Position numbers and translations under genes: made by a program
Shown: positions 37,805-46,364 of the stretch, in pieces
How the letters are laid out: each line of letters opens with the position of its first letter
Position numbering within the stretch: the stretch's first letter is position 1
The notes under the pieces: model-generated
Database searches by the model: none
Told to the model about the DNA's origin: nothing
What the model saw: only the letters and a program-made list of their open reading frames with translations
Origin: Actinopolyspora alba
GTDB taxonomy: Bacteria; Actinomycetota; Actinomycetes; Mycobacteriales; Pseudonocardiaceae
Length of the DNA: 64,000 nucleotides
Reading direction: 5' to 3'
NCBI RefSeq assembly: GCF_900112765.1
Contig: NZ_FOMZ01000009.1
Span: 62,001-126,000 of the forward strand

Positions 37805-39601
37805 TCAGTGGCCGTCCCGGTGACGGGCCCCGGGGGCACCCGGACGTGGTGGAGGTGGGTCCGGATCGCGGGTGGGAAATCCCGGCTCGCCCTGCTCGGG
37901 GATGTCCTCGCGGGAACCGCGCAACACGTCGACCCGGTCCGAACCGATCCGCGACATCACCCAGCTGGAGCCGGTCAGCGACTTCGCGTGCTTCTTCAGC
38001 GGGACCAGCAGCCGCGAGGCGTCCTGGTAGGAGGTGGTTCCGGTCTGCGTGCACACCAGCGTGGAAAGCGAGAGGGTGACGTCGATGCCTCCGGCGCGTC
38101 TGGGCGGGTCCAGCACCATCCGCGCCAGGTTCACCAGATCGTCCAGATCGGCTACCAGCAGGAAGTCGTCCCCTCCCACGTGCCCCACCCGCACCGAGCC
38201 CAATGAGGTCGCCGCGTCGGTGAGCGTTCTGCCGACCGAGCGGATCAGCTCGTCACCGGCGGAGAACCCGGCGGTGTCGTTGACCGTCTTGAACCCGTCG
38301 ATGTCCAGCCAGCTCAGTGCGAACACCTCGCCCGCGGCGATGCGGCCGTCCACGTCGCGTTGGATCGCGTCGCTGCCCGGAAGTCTGGTCAGCGGATTCA
38401 GCGCCGCCGCCTGCTCCGCCTTGAACTCCGCCATGCCGCGGATCAGATGCACCGCGCGCACGGTTCCCAGGCACCTGCCCGCCTCGTCCACCACGATCGC
38501 GTCGTCGTGCACCCGGGTGTGGTCGGCCCCACTGACCAGGGTCAGTGCTTCCATCGCCGTGGTGGCCGTGTTCACCAGCCTGGGTTCGTCGGCCAGGCGT
38601 GCCGCCGGGCGTTGCGCGTGCAGCGCGTGACCGTAGGGGCCGGTTACCGCCAGCAGGAACCGGTTGCGGTCTATCGAGTACTCGGGGCGGTTGTGCTCGT
38701 CCACCAGCACCACCCCGCTGATCTCGGGATGGTCCGCCAGCACGCCGCGTACCGAGTCCGCCGTGGCGTCCCGGGAGAGCATCGTCGCGGGGGACAGGAA
38801 TTCGGTCACCCGGGGGCCCGCGGGGGTCGGTTTCGAGCCGCCGTACGACTCGTCGCTCTCGGCCACTGCCTCGGGGATCTGCAGTGAGGTCGGTGGACGC
38901 CGTGCCGCCGAGGCCAGCAGGTTGCCCTGGACCACTCGCACACCCGCCGCGCGCAGCGCTGCCAGCTGCTCCTCCCGCTCCGCTCCCTCGGCGATCAGAA
39001 TGGCGCCGGTGGCGTTGCACAGTCCCTGCAGCGATTCCAGCAGCGCGGCCTGCCCCGCGTTGTCGGGAAGCCCCTCGATGACCCCCTTGTCGAGTTTGAT
39101 CGCGTCCGGTGCCAGCTCGGCCAGCAGCGTCAGCGGTATGTCGCCGTCGCCGACGCCGTCCACCGCTATCCGGTAGCCGTGCGAACGCAGGTTCGCCACC
39201 TCCGAACGCAGTTTCCGCCCGTCGAGTCGGGAGAACGGCGGCGCGAGCTCAAGCGTGATCTCCGTGGCGCGTCGCCCCACCTCGGCCAGTTTGTCGTGCA
39301 GCGCGCGCAGTCGGTGCGACTCGTGCGTCACGGTTCCGCCGAAGAGGTTCAGGTGCAGCGGCAGCAGCGACTGCTGCTCGTGCGCACGGTCCACGGCGGA
39401 GACCGCCAGATCCACGTCCAGCTCTCCGACCCGTTTCTGCCGGGCGGCCTCTCGGAAGAAGTCCGTGATGTGTCCGTCGGCGGGGCGGGCGAGCGCCTCC
39501 ACGGCGACCACCGCGCCCGTACGGATGTTGATCAGCGGCTGGAAGGCGAACCGCACATCGTTGGCCGGTCCTAGCACGTGATCGATGTTGCCGGGATTCA
39601 T
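37805..39601 (-). CDS. EAL-CBS-GGDEF cyclic-di-GMP protein
   Basis: 598 aa, no membrane segment. The N-terminal EAL domain (about 15-240) keeps FQPLINIRTGAVVAVEALARP, but later motifs are weak: DDFG is DGVG, and the usual QGY is QGN; AEG-E is present. A CBS-pair-like region (about 265-405) follows, then a GGDEF domain with WLDIDGFKTVND and GGDDF at about 476-480. So phosphodiesterase activity is doubtful and cyclase activity is possible. The CBS part could sense a nucleotide. The last about 40 residues are Pro/Asp/Arg-rich. A 25-codon ORF overlaps its start. Confidence 0.9.
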   Translation of the reverse strand: MNPGNIDHVLGPANDVRFAFQPLINIRTGAVVAVEALARPADGHITDFFREAARQKRVGELDVDLAVSAVDRAHEQQSLLPLHLNLFGGTVTHESHRLRALHDKLAEVGRRATEITLELAPPFSRLDGRKLRSEVANLRSHGYRIAVDGVGDGDIPLTLLAELAPDAIKLDKGVIEGLPDNAGQAALLESLQGLCNATGAILIAEGAEREEQLAALRAAGVRVVQGNLLASAARRPPTSLQIPEAVAESDESYGGSKPTPAGPRVTEFLSPATMLSRDATADSVRGVLADHPEISGVVLVDEHNRPEYSIDRNRFLLAVTGPYGHALHAQRPAARLADEPRLVNTATTAMEALTLVSGADHTRVHDDAIVVDEAGRCLGTVRAVHLIRGMAEFKAEQAAALNPLTRLPGSDAIQRDVDGRIAAGEVFALSWLDIDGFKTVNDTAGFSAGDELIRSVGRTLTDAATSLGSVRVGHVGGDDFLLVADLDDLVNLARMVLDPPRRAGGIDVTLSLSTLVCTQTGTTSYQDASRLLVPLKKHAKSLTGSSWVMSRIGSDRVDVLRGSREDIPEQGEPGFPTRDPDPPPPRPGAPGARHRDGH

Positions 39602-39675
39602 GTCGTCTCGGCGAGCCCGTTCACCAGCTGTTCAATGACATGTAAGCGCTCCTGTCCGTCGTCCTTCGACAACAT
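39598..39675 (-). CDS. Possible 25-aa peptide overlapping the c-di-GMP gene start
   Basis: ATG 39675 opens MLSKDDGQERLHVIEQLVNG and stops in an ATGA overlap with the EAL-CBS-GGDEF start. It contains a TTA codon, rare in such GC-rich genomes. GC at third positions is about 76 percent. No ribosome site is evident, so it may be chance. Confidence 0.25.
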   Translation of the reverse strand: MLSKDDGQERLHVIEQLVNGLAETT

Positions 39676-39949
39676 AGCGCGTTCGCTCGTGTCGTGGCAG
39701 CAAGCGCGAGCTGAGAATGTGGTAACCGGCACAACACGATGACCAGGGGTGGGCACGCGGCGTAGCGAACTGCTCCGTTCGGCTGGCGGAACGTGTCCGC
39801 CAGGTGCGGCGTCGTGCTTGGTCGAAGGTGAGGGGCTCCCGTGGTGAGACCGCTCGCGAGGCGAAACCAGCCACGCGGCCGATTCCGCGCGGGCGCCGGC
39901 TTCGTGCGAGCGACTGGGCGTGCCGAACACCGCTCCGGGGTTGGGCCCG
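39676..39949. other. Intergenic region upstream of the c-di-GMP gene
   Basis: Besides the hairpin at 39783-39803 (listed separately), I see no gene. It should contain the promoter of the EAL-CBS-GGDEF gene on the minus strand, but no -35/-10 pair stands out. Confidence 0.4.
39783..39803 (-). terminator. Hairpin terminator downstream of crtY
   Basis: Perfect 8-bp stem CTGGCGGA / TCCGCCAG with a 5-nt loop, 147 bp beyond the crtY stop. Its TGGCGGAAC arm is shared with repeat family 2. Confidence 0.5.
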
Positions 39950-41140
39950 TCAGGAAGCCGGACCGGCCAGCCCGCCCACGACCAGTCGTCGTCGCAGCCA
40001 CCAGGGGGATCGTTTGAACAGCTCGGTCATGGCCTCGCGGCACTCCCGGGGTGAGGCCAGTGGCGTCAGGAACGCCCGCTGTTTCCGGGGCGGCATGTCG
40101 AAGAACACGTCGAAGAAGCCCGGAACCATTCGCGGCGGCATCGCCAACAGTCCCTCGGCCGCGCACAACCGCAGCCGCCGTGTGGTCAGTGCCGGAAGTG
40201 GCCACAACACCGCGCGGGCGGCACGAGCCGCTGTGACCGGATCCCGCTCCAGACCGTCGCTCAGGGCCGCGGCCACGAGCGGCGCCAGCTGTAGCACACC
40301 GGCGACGCTGAAACCCGTGGTCGGGTGTATCAGGCCCGCGGCGGCGCCGAACGGCACCGTCGCGAACGGGACGGTGCGCCGCCGCTCGGGCACCGGATCG
40401 TCCAGTCGGAACCGCACTCGTTCCTCGGGCGTCCGGCCGGGTGCGGTCACCCCCGCCGCCCGCAGCCGGGCCCACAGCCGTCGACGCAGCGTCGCCAACG
40501 GAAGCCCCGGACGACGTGCCAGGGCGGTCTCCTCCAGCAGCGTTCGGTCACCCGGCAGCGGGACGGCGTAGAGGAAGCTCGGCCACGGATCGTCGTTCGA
40601 GGGTGGCTGTCGCCAGTCCATGAACACGCCCCGGTCCACACCGACCAGTCGCTCGGCGTGCTCGTTGGGAAGCACCGCGCCCACGGCGGTCTGTTCGCTG
40701 GCCAACCGGTCCACACGTCCACCCGACAGGACCCGGTTGCTGCCCGACGCGTCCACCAGTACCGCCGCGCGCAGTTCGCGCCCGTCCCGCAGCCGCACCG
40801 TGCGTCCCGCTGTGTCGTGCTCCACCTCGCCGACCGTGCCGGTGACCTCGCGGATCCCGTCGCGGTGCAGCAGCCGCCGCAGCGCCGGGTTGTCCAGCAC
40901 GCAGTACTCGCCGTGCAGCAGATGCGGTCGCGTTCCCACCGCGGTCGTCCTGCTCGTGGTGCGGGCCAGCGCGGTTTCCGCTACCGCGGTGGGCAGCTCG
41001 TCCCGCCAGCAGGCATAGGTGTTCGGCCACGGTCGTCGCGGCGCGGGGTCGACGAGCGTGACCCGCAGTCCGGTGTCGGCGCAAGCCGCGGCCAGCGCTC
41101 TGCCCGCCGGGCCACCTCCAACCACCAGCACGTCCACCAT
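39950..41140 (-). CDS. crtY: Lycopene cyclase (CrtY/CrtL type)
   Basis: 396 aa. FAD-dependent cyclase closing the ends of lycopene. The dinucleotide-binding VLVVGGGPAGRALAAAC (about residues 4-20), a DxG-like VLVDASGSNRV (about 131-141), the FMDWRQPP motif with its acidic residue and the PTTGFSVAGV segment are family features. No other carotenoid gene lies in this window, so it works with enzymes encoded elsewhere. Divergent from dgt with 64 bp between starts. Confidence 0.9.
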   Translation of the reverse strand: MVDVLVVGGGPAGRALAAACADTGLRVTLVDPAPRRPWPNTYACWRDELPTAVAETALARTTSRTTAVGTRPHLLHGEYCVLDNPALRRLLHRDGIREVTGTVGEVEHDTAGRTVRLRDGRELRAAVLVDASGSNRVLSGGRVDRLASEQTAVGAVLPNEHAERLVGVDRGVFMDWRQPPSNDDPWPSFLYAVPLPGDRTLLEETALARRPGLPLATLRRRLWARLRAAGVTAPGRTPEERVRFRLDDPVPERRRTVPFATVPFGAAAGLIHPTTGFSVAGVLQLAPLVAAALSDGLERDPVTAARAARAVLWPLPALTTRRLRLCAAEGLLAMPPRMVPGFFDVFFDMPPRKQRAFLTPLASPRECREAMTELFKRSPWWLRRRLVVGGLAGPAS

Positions 41141-41192
41141 GCGTCCATCAGATCACGGCGATTCGCGACGGGGCAGCCGGTGGTGGGCGCGC

Positions 41193-41198
41193 TAGCGT
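41193..41198 (+). promoter_or_regulatory. -10 hexamer of a leaderless promoter
   Basis: TAGCGT ends 6 nt before the dgt ATG at 41205. Confidence 0.5.
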
Positions 41199-41204
41199 TG
41201 CGGT

Positions 41205-42800
41205 ATGGAGCCCCAGCCGCCGTCCGGGCGAACCGCGCGGAGCGGCCACCTCGTTCGCACCGCGGCGGAGCCCGCTCACGTCGCCCAGCCGTACGATCTC
41301 GCGGCGAGCCCGTTCCGGGCCGACCGGGACCGCATATCCGGCTCGGCGTTCTTCGCCCGCCTCGGCGGCGTGACCCAGGTCGTCAGTCCGAGCGGATCCG
41401 GACTGTTGCTGCACAACAGGTTGACGCACAGTCTCAAGGTCGCCCAGGTGGCCAGGGCCGTCGGGGAGAGCCTGTTGGGTGATCCGGAGAGTCGGGCCGC
41501 CGTGACGCGGCTCGGCGGATGTGATCTCGACGTGGTGGAAAGCGCGGGCCTGGCGCACGATCTGGGGCATCCGCCGTTCGGCCATCTCGGCGAGCGGGTG
41601 CTGGATCGGATCGCGCGGGAGCGCTTCGGGCTCGTCGACGGTTTCGAGGGCAACGCGCAGACCTTCCGGATCGTCAGCAGCATCGACGTGCGCGGTGGCG
41701 GCGGGGACGGTCTCGACCTGACAGCCGCGGTGCGGGCGGCGCTGCTGAAGTACCCCTGGACCCGGCTCGCGGCACCCGATCCGCGTTCGCTGCCGTTACC
41801 GCCTCGGGGCGCGTCCGAACCGGAGGACGCGCCCGGCACCGGTGCCGCCAAGTTCTCCGCCTACATCACCGAGCTCGACGACATGCTGGACTGCCGGGCC
41901 CCGTTCGCAGCGGCGCTGGCGGGCTGGCAGCAGACCGTCGAGGCATCGGTCATGGACACCGCCGACGACATCGCCTACGCCATCCACGACCTGGAGGACT
42001 TTCACCGGGTGGGGATCCTGCAGCACGCGACGGTCTCCACCGAACTGACCGAATGGCTCGGCAGGGCGGCGGAACTGGCGAGGTTCGACGACGCCGAGTT
42101 GCGAAGCCGATCCGAATCTCCGGGGTACTCGCTGGAGAGCCTGCGCAGGCGCCTGCATGTCAAGGACTCCTGGATCGCCGCCGACGACGCCTTCGTCGGG
42201 GCGGTCAAGAAGGTGCAGTCCGACCTGGTCACCAAACTGCTGGAACAGCCGTTCGACCGTTCCAAGCAGGCCGAGCGTGCCGTCGCGGCCTTCTCCGGAA
42301 CCTGGACGCGTCGACTGGTGCGTGGCGTGCGGGTGGAGCCCGATCCGACCACGCGTTCCGGCCACGTCGTGCTGGACCGCGAGCAGTGGCACGAGGTGCA
42401 GATACTCAAGTTCGTGCATCGCCGGTTCGTGCTGCAGCGCCCCGATCTCGCGCTGCACCAGCGCGGTCAGGACCGGTTGTTGAGCAAACTGGTGCAGGCG
42501 CTGGACGAGTGGCTGATCGACCGTAGCGAGTCCGCGAGGCTGCCGCACCGGTTGCGCGATCTGTTCGAGCACGCCGCCGTCGAGCTCGACGCGGTCCGGC
42601 GTGACGATCCCACCTCGCTGCTCCCGCACTCCGAGCGGTCCTCGTCCGAGTCCCCCGACCGGGAGCAGCTCGAACGGATGGCTCGGGGGCGGGCCGTCAT
42701 CGACTTCGTCGCCTCGCTCACCGACGAGCAGGCAGCCGCCCTGCTGGAATCGCTGTCCGGCCGCACCACGCAGCTGTGGTCCGACACCTTCGTGCTCTGA
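41205..42800 (+). CDS. dgt: Deoxyguanosinetriphosphate triphosphohydrolase-like protein
   Basis: 531 aa. HD-domain dNTPase splitting dNTP to nucleoside and triphosphate. The His of NRLTHSLKVAQVAR (about residue 71), the HD pair in AGLAHDLGHPPFGHLGE (about 114-130), and the DTADDIAYAIHDLED segment (about 251) provide the metal ligands. Longer than the minimal family because of a C-terminal helical region and a Ser-rich insert. Probably controls dNTP pools. The transcript is likely leaderless. Confidence 0.92.
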   Translation: MEPQPPSGRTARSGHLVRTAAEPAHVAQPYDLAASPFRADRDRISGSAFFARLGGVTQVVSPSGSGLLLHNRLTHSLKVAQVARAVGESLLGDPESRAAVTRLGGCDLDVVESAGLAHDLGHPPFGHLGERVLDRIARERFGLVDGFEGNAQTFRIVSSIDVRGGGGDGLDLTAAVRAALLKYPWTRLAAPDPRSLPLPPRGASEPEDAPGTGAAKFSAYITELDDMLDCRAPFAAALAGWQQTVEASVMDTADDIAYAIHDLEDFHRVGILQHATVSTELTEWLGRAAELARFDDAELRSRSESPGYSLESLRRRLHVKDSWIAADDAFVGAVKKVQSDLVTKLLEQPFDRSKQAERAVAAFSGTWTRRLVRGVRVEPDPTTRSGHVVLDREQWHEVQILKFVHRRFVLQRPDLALHQRGQDRLLSKLVQALDEWLIDRSESARLPHRLRDLFEHAAVELDAVRRDDPTSLLPHSERSSSESPDREQLERMARGRAVIDFVASLTDEQAAALLESLSGRTTQLWSDTFVL

Positions 42801-42848
42801 GTGGCCCGTTCTCGGACTCCTCGGTTCCGGGAAGGCACGAGTGGACAG

Positions 42849-42854
42849 TATGAT
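42849..42854 (+). promoter_or_regulatory. -10 hexamer, near-leaderless promoter of the acVLRF1 gene
   Basis: TATGAT ends 9 nt before GTG 42864, so the 5' leader would be nil or a few bases. Confidence 0.5.
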
Positions 42855-42863
42855 CCCCGAACC

Positions 42864-43541
42864 GTGAGCAGCAGGGTGCGGCAACTACCCGGCGGCGGTA
42901 GAGCGGTGGAGGTGGAACCGGATCGGCTGGCCGGTTGGTTCGAGCGGTTCGGGCGGCGCCACGAGGGGGTGGCCCGGACCTCGGAAGCGGCCGACGTCGT
43001 ACGAGTGAGCGCCGTCGACGGTGCGGAGGCCGTGGTGCGGGTTCCGTTCGGCGGACTGGCAGAGCCGGGTGGTGCGGCCGAGGGGCTCGCGATATCCGGA
43101 CTGCTCGAACACGTCTCGCGTTCACGACGGCTCGGCCTGATCCTGGTGCGGCACGGTGCCCACAGCATCGGTGTGGTGCTGGACGGCGAGGTCGTGTCCT
43201 CGACCACCGATCGCCACTACGTGCAGGGGCGGACCAAGGCCGGTGGCTGGTCGCAGAAGCGCTACGCGCGCAGGCGGGCCGGGCAGTCGCGCAAGGCGGT
43301 GAGTTCGGCCGCCGACGCCGCGGCGGAACTGCTGCTTCCGGTGCGGCGGGAATTGGACGGCGTCGTGCTCGGTGGCGACCGCGCGGCGCTGGACGAGCTG
43401 GCAGCTGATTCCCGCCTGGCCGAAATGCTGGCCGCGGCCGAGCCGCGCGTGCTGGACACTCCCGAGCCGAGGCTGGCGGTGTTGCGCGAGGCCGCCGAAC
43501 GTGCGGTCTCGGTCGAGGTGGAGGTCCGGGAACCGCGGTAG
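42864..43541 (+). CDS. acVLRF1-type peptidyl-tRNA hydrolase (Vms1-like release factor)
   Basis: 225 aa from GTG 42864, supported by the adjacent -10 hexamer. The central domain is an eRF1/Vms1-like fold: GLILVRHGAHSIGVVLDGEVVSS (about 92-115), then the catalytic loop GGWSQKRYARRRAGQ (about 132-146), whose Gln takes the role of the GGQ glutamine in release factors. Such proteins free peptides from tRNA on stalled large ribosomal subunits. Neighbours dgt and an ABC-F gene give a nucleic acid/translation context. Confidence 0.85.
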   Translation: MSSRVRQLPGGGRAVEVEPDRLAGWFERFGRRHEGVARTSEAADVVRVSAVDGAEAVVRVPFGGLAEPGGAAEGLAISGLLEHVSRSRRLGLILVRHGAHSIGVVLDGEVVSSTTDRHYVQGRTKAGGWSQKRYARRRAGQSRKAVSSAADAAAELLLPVRRELDGVVLGGDRAALDELAADSRLAEMLAAAEPRVLDTPEPRLAVLREAAERAVSVEVEVREPR

Positions 43542-43941
43542 TGGGTCTCCGCCGCCGGGCGGGCTCGGCAACGCGGGTGAACAACCAGAGCAGCTGTCGA
43601 AACCCCGTCGCCCGGCCGGTATGATTGCGGTGGTTTGTGATCGCTTTCCGTCGCGGCGCGTGTGGTGGACGGACATCGGTCGTCGTGCCCGGTGTGCCGA
43701 GGTCGATGGGGAGTTCCCGCCGCGTGACCGGATGGTTGCGGTCCCGTGGGCCGTGGCTTGCCCGTGGTGCGCCCCACACACGTGGGCGCCGCCGCGTGCC
43801 GTTCGCGCCGTGAAGTTTTCCGCTGTCGTGGGGAGTCGTCCCGCGCGGAAGCGACCGAGGCGGTTCACGGTCGCGTGGCCGCCGGAAGACGGTGCGCACT
43901 GACAAGCACGTTCGTCGATATGTCTCGATCCGGAGTTTGCG
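43542..43941 (+). other. 400-bp leader region of the ABC-F gene
   Basis: A TATGAT hexamer at 43620-43625 may be a promoter, giving a leader of about 310 nt. A strong hairpin at 43769-43789 (GCGCCCCAC / GTGGGCGC, one bulged base, 4-nt loop) lies inside. A 93-codon frame (43621-43902) reads through, but its third-position GC is low for this genome. The layout is what one expects for an attenuated ABC-F gene, unproven. Confidence 0.4.
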
Positions 43942-45570
43942 TTGATCTCTGCCAGTGGCCTCGAACTCAGGGCCGGTTCCCGTATCCTCCTCGCGGATAC
44001 CTCACTGCGTGTTCAGCCCGGTGATCGAGTCGGTCTGGTCGGTCGGAACGGCGCCGGCAAAACCACCACGTTGCGCGTGCTGGCCGGTGAGGGCGAGCCC
44101 TACGGCGGCGAGATCACCAGCCACGGCGAGATCGGTTACCTGCCGCAGGATCCCCGGGAGGGGGATCTGTCGGTCACGGCCAAGGATCGGGTGCTCTCGG
44201 CTCGCGGGCTGGACCGGATCCTGCGCGACATGGAGAAGACGCAGTCCGAGATGGCCGAGTTCGTCGACGACTCCGCGCGGGACAAGGCCATCCGCAAGTA
44301 CGGCAAGCTGGAGGAGCGGTTCGCCGCCCGTGGGGGTTACGCCGCGGAGGGCGAGGCCGGGCGCATCTGCAGCAATCTCGGCTTGCCCGACGGTGTGCTG
44401 CAACAGCCGCTGAGCACGTTGTCCGGTGGGCAGCGCAGGCGTGTCGAGCTGGCCAGAATCCTGTTCGCCGCTTCGGAAACCGGTCCCGGCGGTGCCTCCA
44501 ACACCACGCTGCTGCTCGACGAACCCACCAACCACCTCGACGCGGACTCGATCAACTGGCTGCGGGACTTCCTCAAGGTCCACGACGGTGGCCTGGTGGT
44601 CATCAGCCACGACGTTGAGCTCATCGACGCCGTGGTCAACAAGGTCTGGTACCTGGACGCGGCGCGCGGCGTCGCCGATGTCTACAACATGAGCTGGCAG
44701 CGTTACCAGGAGGCCCGCGCCGACGACGAGAAGCGCAGGCGCCGGGAGCGGGCCAACGCCGAGAAGAAGGCGGCCACCCTCAAGGCGCAGGCGGACAAAC
44801 TGGGGGCCAAGGCGACCAAGGCCGTGGCCGCGAAGAACATGGCGCGGCGTGCCGACCAGATGATCGCCGAGCTGGACGAGGACCAGCCCACCGAGCGGAC
44901 CGCCAAGATCAGGTTCCCTTCGCCCGCGCCCTGCGGCAGTACACCGATGACGGCGCGGGGACTGTCAAAGTCGTACGGCTCGCTGGAGATCTTCAGCGGG
45001 GTCGACCTCGCGGTGGACCGCGGGTCCAAGGTGGTGGTGCTCGGGTTCAACGGTGCGGGCAAGACCACGTTGCTGCGGCTGCTGGCAGGCATGGAGACGC
45101 CGGACGCGGGCGAGGTCCAACCCGGCTACGGCCTGCGGATCGGCTACTACGCGCAGGAGCACGAGACGCTGGACACGAACGCGACCGTCTGGGAGAACAT
45201 CCGCGCGGTCGCGCCCGACACCTCCGAACAGGAGCTGCGCACCTTGCTCGGCGCGTTCCTGTTCGCGGGTGAACAGTTGCAGCAGCCGGCCGGAACCCTC
45301 TCCGGCGGGGAGAAGACGCGGCTCGCGCTCGCCGGGCTGGTCTCCAGCGCCGCCAACGTGCTGCTGCTGGACGAGCCGACCAACAACCTCGATCCGGCCA
45401 GCCGGGAGCAGGTGCTCGACGCGCTGCGCAGCTTCACCGGTTCGGTGGTGCTGGTCACACACGATCCGGGAGCCGTGCAGGCGCTGGAGCCGGAGCGGGT
45501 GATCCTGCTTCCCGACGGCAGTGAGGACCACTGGTCCGAGGAGTACATGGACTTCGTGCAACTCGCCTGA
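43942..45570 (+). CDS. ABC-F family ribosome-associated ATPase (Rv1473-like)
   Basis: 542 aa from TTG 43942, with CGGAG 6 nt upstream. Two ATPase domains without membrane helices: GRNGAGKTTTLRVL (about residues 34-47), LSGGQRRR (about 157-164), LLLDEPTNHLD, and in the second half GFNGAGKTTLLRLL, LSGGEKTR, LLLDEPTNNLD. They are joined by a Lys/Arg/Ala-rich linker (about 250-310) that in ABC-F proteins reaches the ribosomal P-site tRNA. Likely roles are translation rescue or ribosome-protective antibiotic resistance; which one cannot be read. Confidence 0.93.
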   Translation: MISASGLELRAGSRILLADTSLRVQPGDRVGLVGRNGAGKTTTLRVLAGEGEPYGGEITSHGEIGYLPQDPREGDLSVTAKDRVLSARGLDRILRDMEKTQSEMAEFVDDSARDKAIRKYGKLEERFAARGGYAAEGEAGRICSNLGLPDGVLQQPLSTLSGGQRRRVELARILFAASETGPGGASNTTLLLDEPTNHLDADSINWLRDFLKVHDGGLVVISHDVELIDAVVNKVWYLDAARGVADVYNMSWQRYQEARADDEKRRRRERANAEKKAATLKAQADKLGAKATKAVAAKNMARRADQMIAELDEDQPTERTAKIRFPSPAPCGSTPMTARGLSKSYGSLEIFSGVDLAVDRGSKVVVLGFNGAGKTTLLRLLAGMETPDAGEVQPGYGLRIGYYAQEHETLDTNATVWENIRAVAPDTSEQELRTLLGAFLFAGEQLQQPAGTLSGGEKTRLALAGLVSSAANVLLLDEPTNNLDPASREQVLDALRSFTGSVVLVTHDPGAVQALEPERVILLPDGSEDHWSEEYMDFVQLA

Positions 45571-46000
45571 AGGCGGCTCTCCGCGCGGGTCGCCGGGGCG
45601 GAGCGCAGGGGCTCTCCCGTTCCGCTCCGGGCGCACGCACGAGGTCGGTCACGGTTCGGGGCATCCGCCGCGACTCGGGCTCGGCCGACGGGGTTCGCTC
45701 ACGCGCCGTCCCGTTCGATCATTCGGACTGTACCGATTCGGTTCGGTGAATGCCGGACGTGGCGCGGTTCATTCTCGTGTCCGCGCTCTCACTGAACGGA
45801 AGCGCGTGTGTCGGAAACGAAATGTTGATCTTGTTTTGTGTCCCGCAATACCTGATTTCCATGATCAATAGGAATATATCCGCCCGTTGGGCGGGATCTG
45901 TTGGCAAGGTCGTCTGGCGTTTCCGGCTTTCCTGTTCGATCATTGGCCTGACAGGGGTCGCGAGCGGCCCGACCTGTTCTACGGGGAAGGCGGGGACACA
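45571..46000 (+). other. Leader and AT-richer region before the small HTH gene
   Basis: 430 bp without a credible gene. A hairpin at 45600-45628 (GGAGCG / CGCTCC plus inner GGG/CCC) probably ends the ABC-F transcript. Bases 45820-45880 are distinctly AT-richer than the surroundings and are followed by a CCGCCC-GTT-GGGCGG hairpin (45880-45894). The 11-mer GTTCGATCATT occurs twice, at 45713 and 45934. A promoter for the HTH gene is probably here; a small RNA is possible. Confidence 0.4.
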
Positions 46001-46210
46001 GTGGTTGATCTGAAGAAGGGTGCGCGAATCACCGGAAGCGCACGAGACAAACTGGCCAGTGACCTCAAGAAGAAGTACGAGAAGGGGGCGAGCATTCGTT
46101 CCCTGGCGGAGGCGACCGGTCGTTCATACGGTTTCGTGCACCGCGTACTGGTCGAGTCCGGAGTGCAATTGCGGGGGCGCGGTGGTGCGACCCGCTCCAA
46201 GAAGAAATAG
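46001..46210 (+). CDS. Small helix-turn-helix protein (Rv1473A-like)
   Basis: 69 aa from GTG 46001. Almost the whole protein is one HTH unit: GASIRSLAEATGRSYGFVHRVLVESGV (about residues 30-56), flanked by Lys-rich ends (DLKKKYEK; ATRSKKK). Very basic for its size, so it should bind nucleic acid. Placed between the ABC-F gene and the crotonase, like Rv1473A in M. tuberculosis. Targets unknown. Confidence 0.88.
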   Translation: MVDLKKGARITGSARDKLASDLKKKYEKGASIRSLAEATGRSYGFVHRVLVESGVQLRGRGGATRSKKK

Positions 46211-46364
46211 GTATCCACGGCTGCGGCGTGCCCGGCACGCTGTCGGCACCGGGCACGCCGTGTCCGAACGGTCCGTACCACGCGGCCTCCGATCGCGGCA
46301 CCATGATCGGTCTTCTAGGGTGGTTGTCATCCCGACCGCTGGTGTGTAGCGACGGAGGACCCGT

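Noticed and set aside
43621-43902. 93-codon frame between the acVLRF1 and ABC-F genes
   Set aside because: Third-position GC of about 75 percent is low for this genome, there is no ribosome site, and the translation has no recognisable pattern; kept only as part of the leader region.
45719-45943. 74-codon minus-strand frame in the gap before the small HTH gene
   Set aside because: Composition follows the AT-rich patch, no ribosome site or domain.
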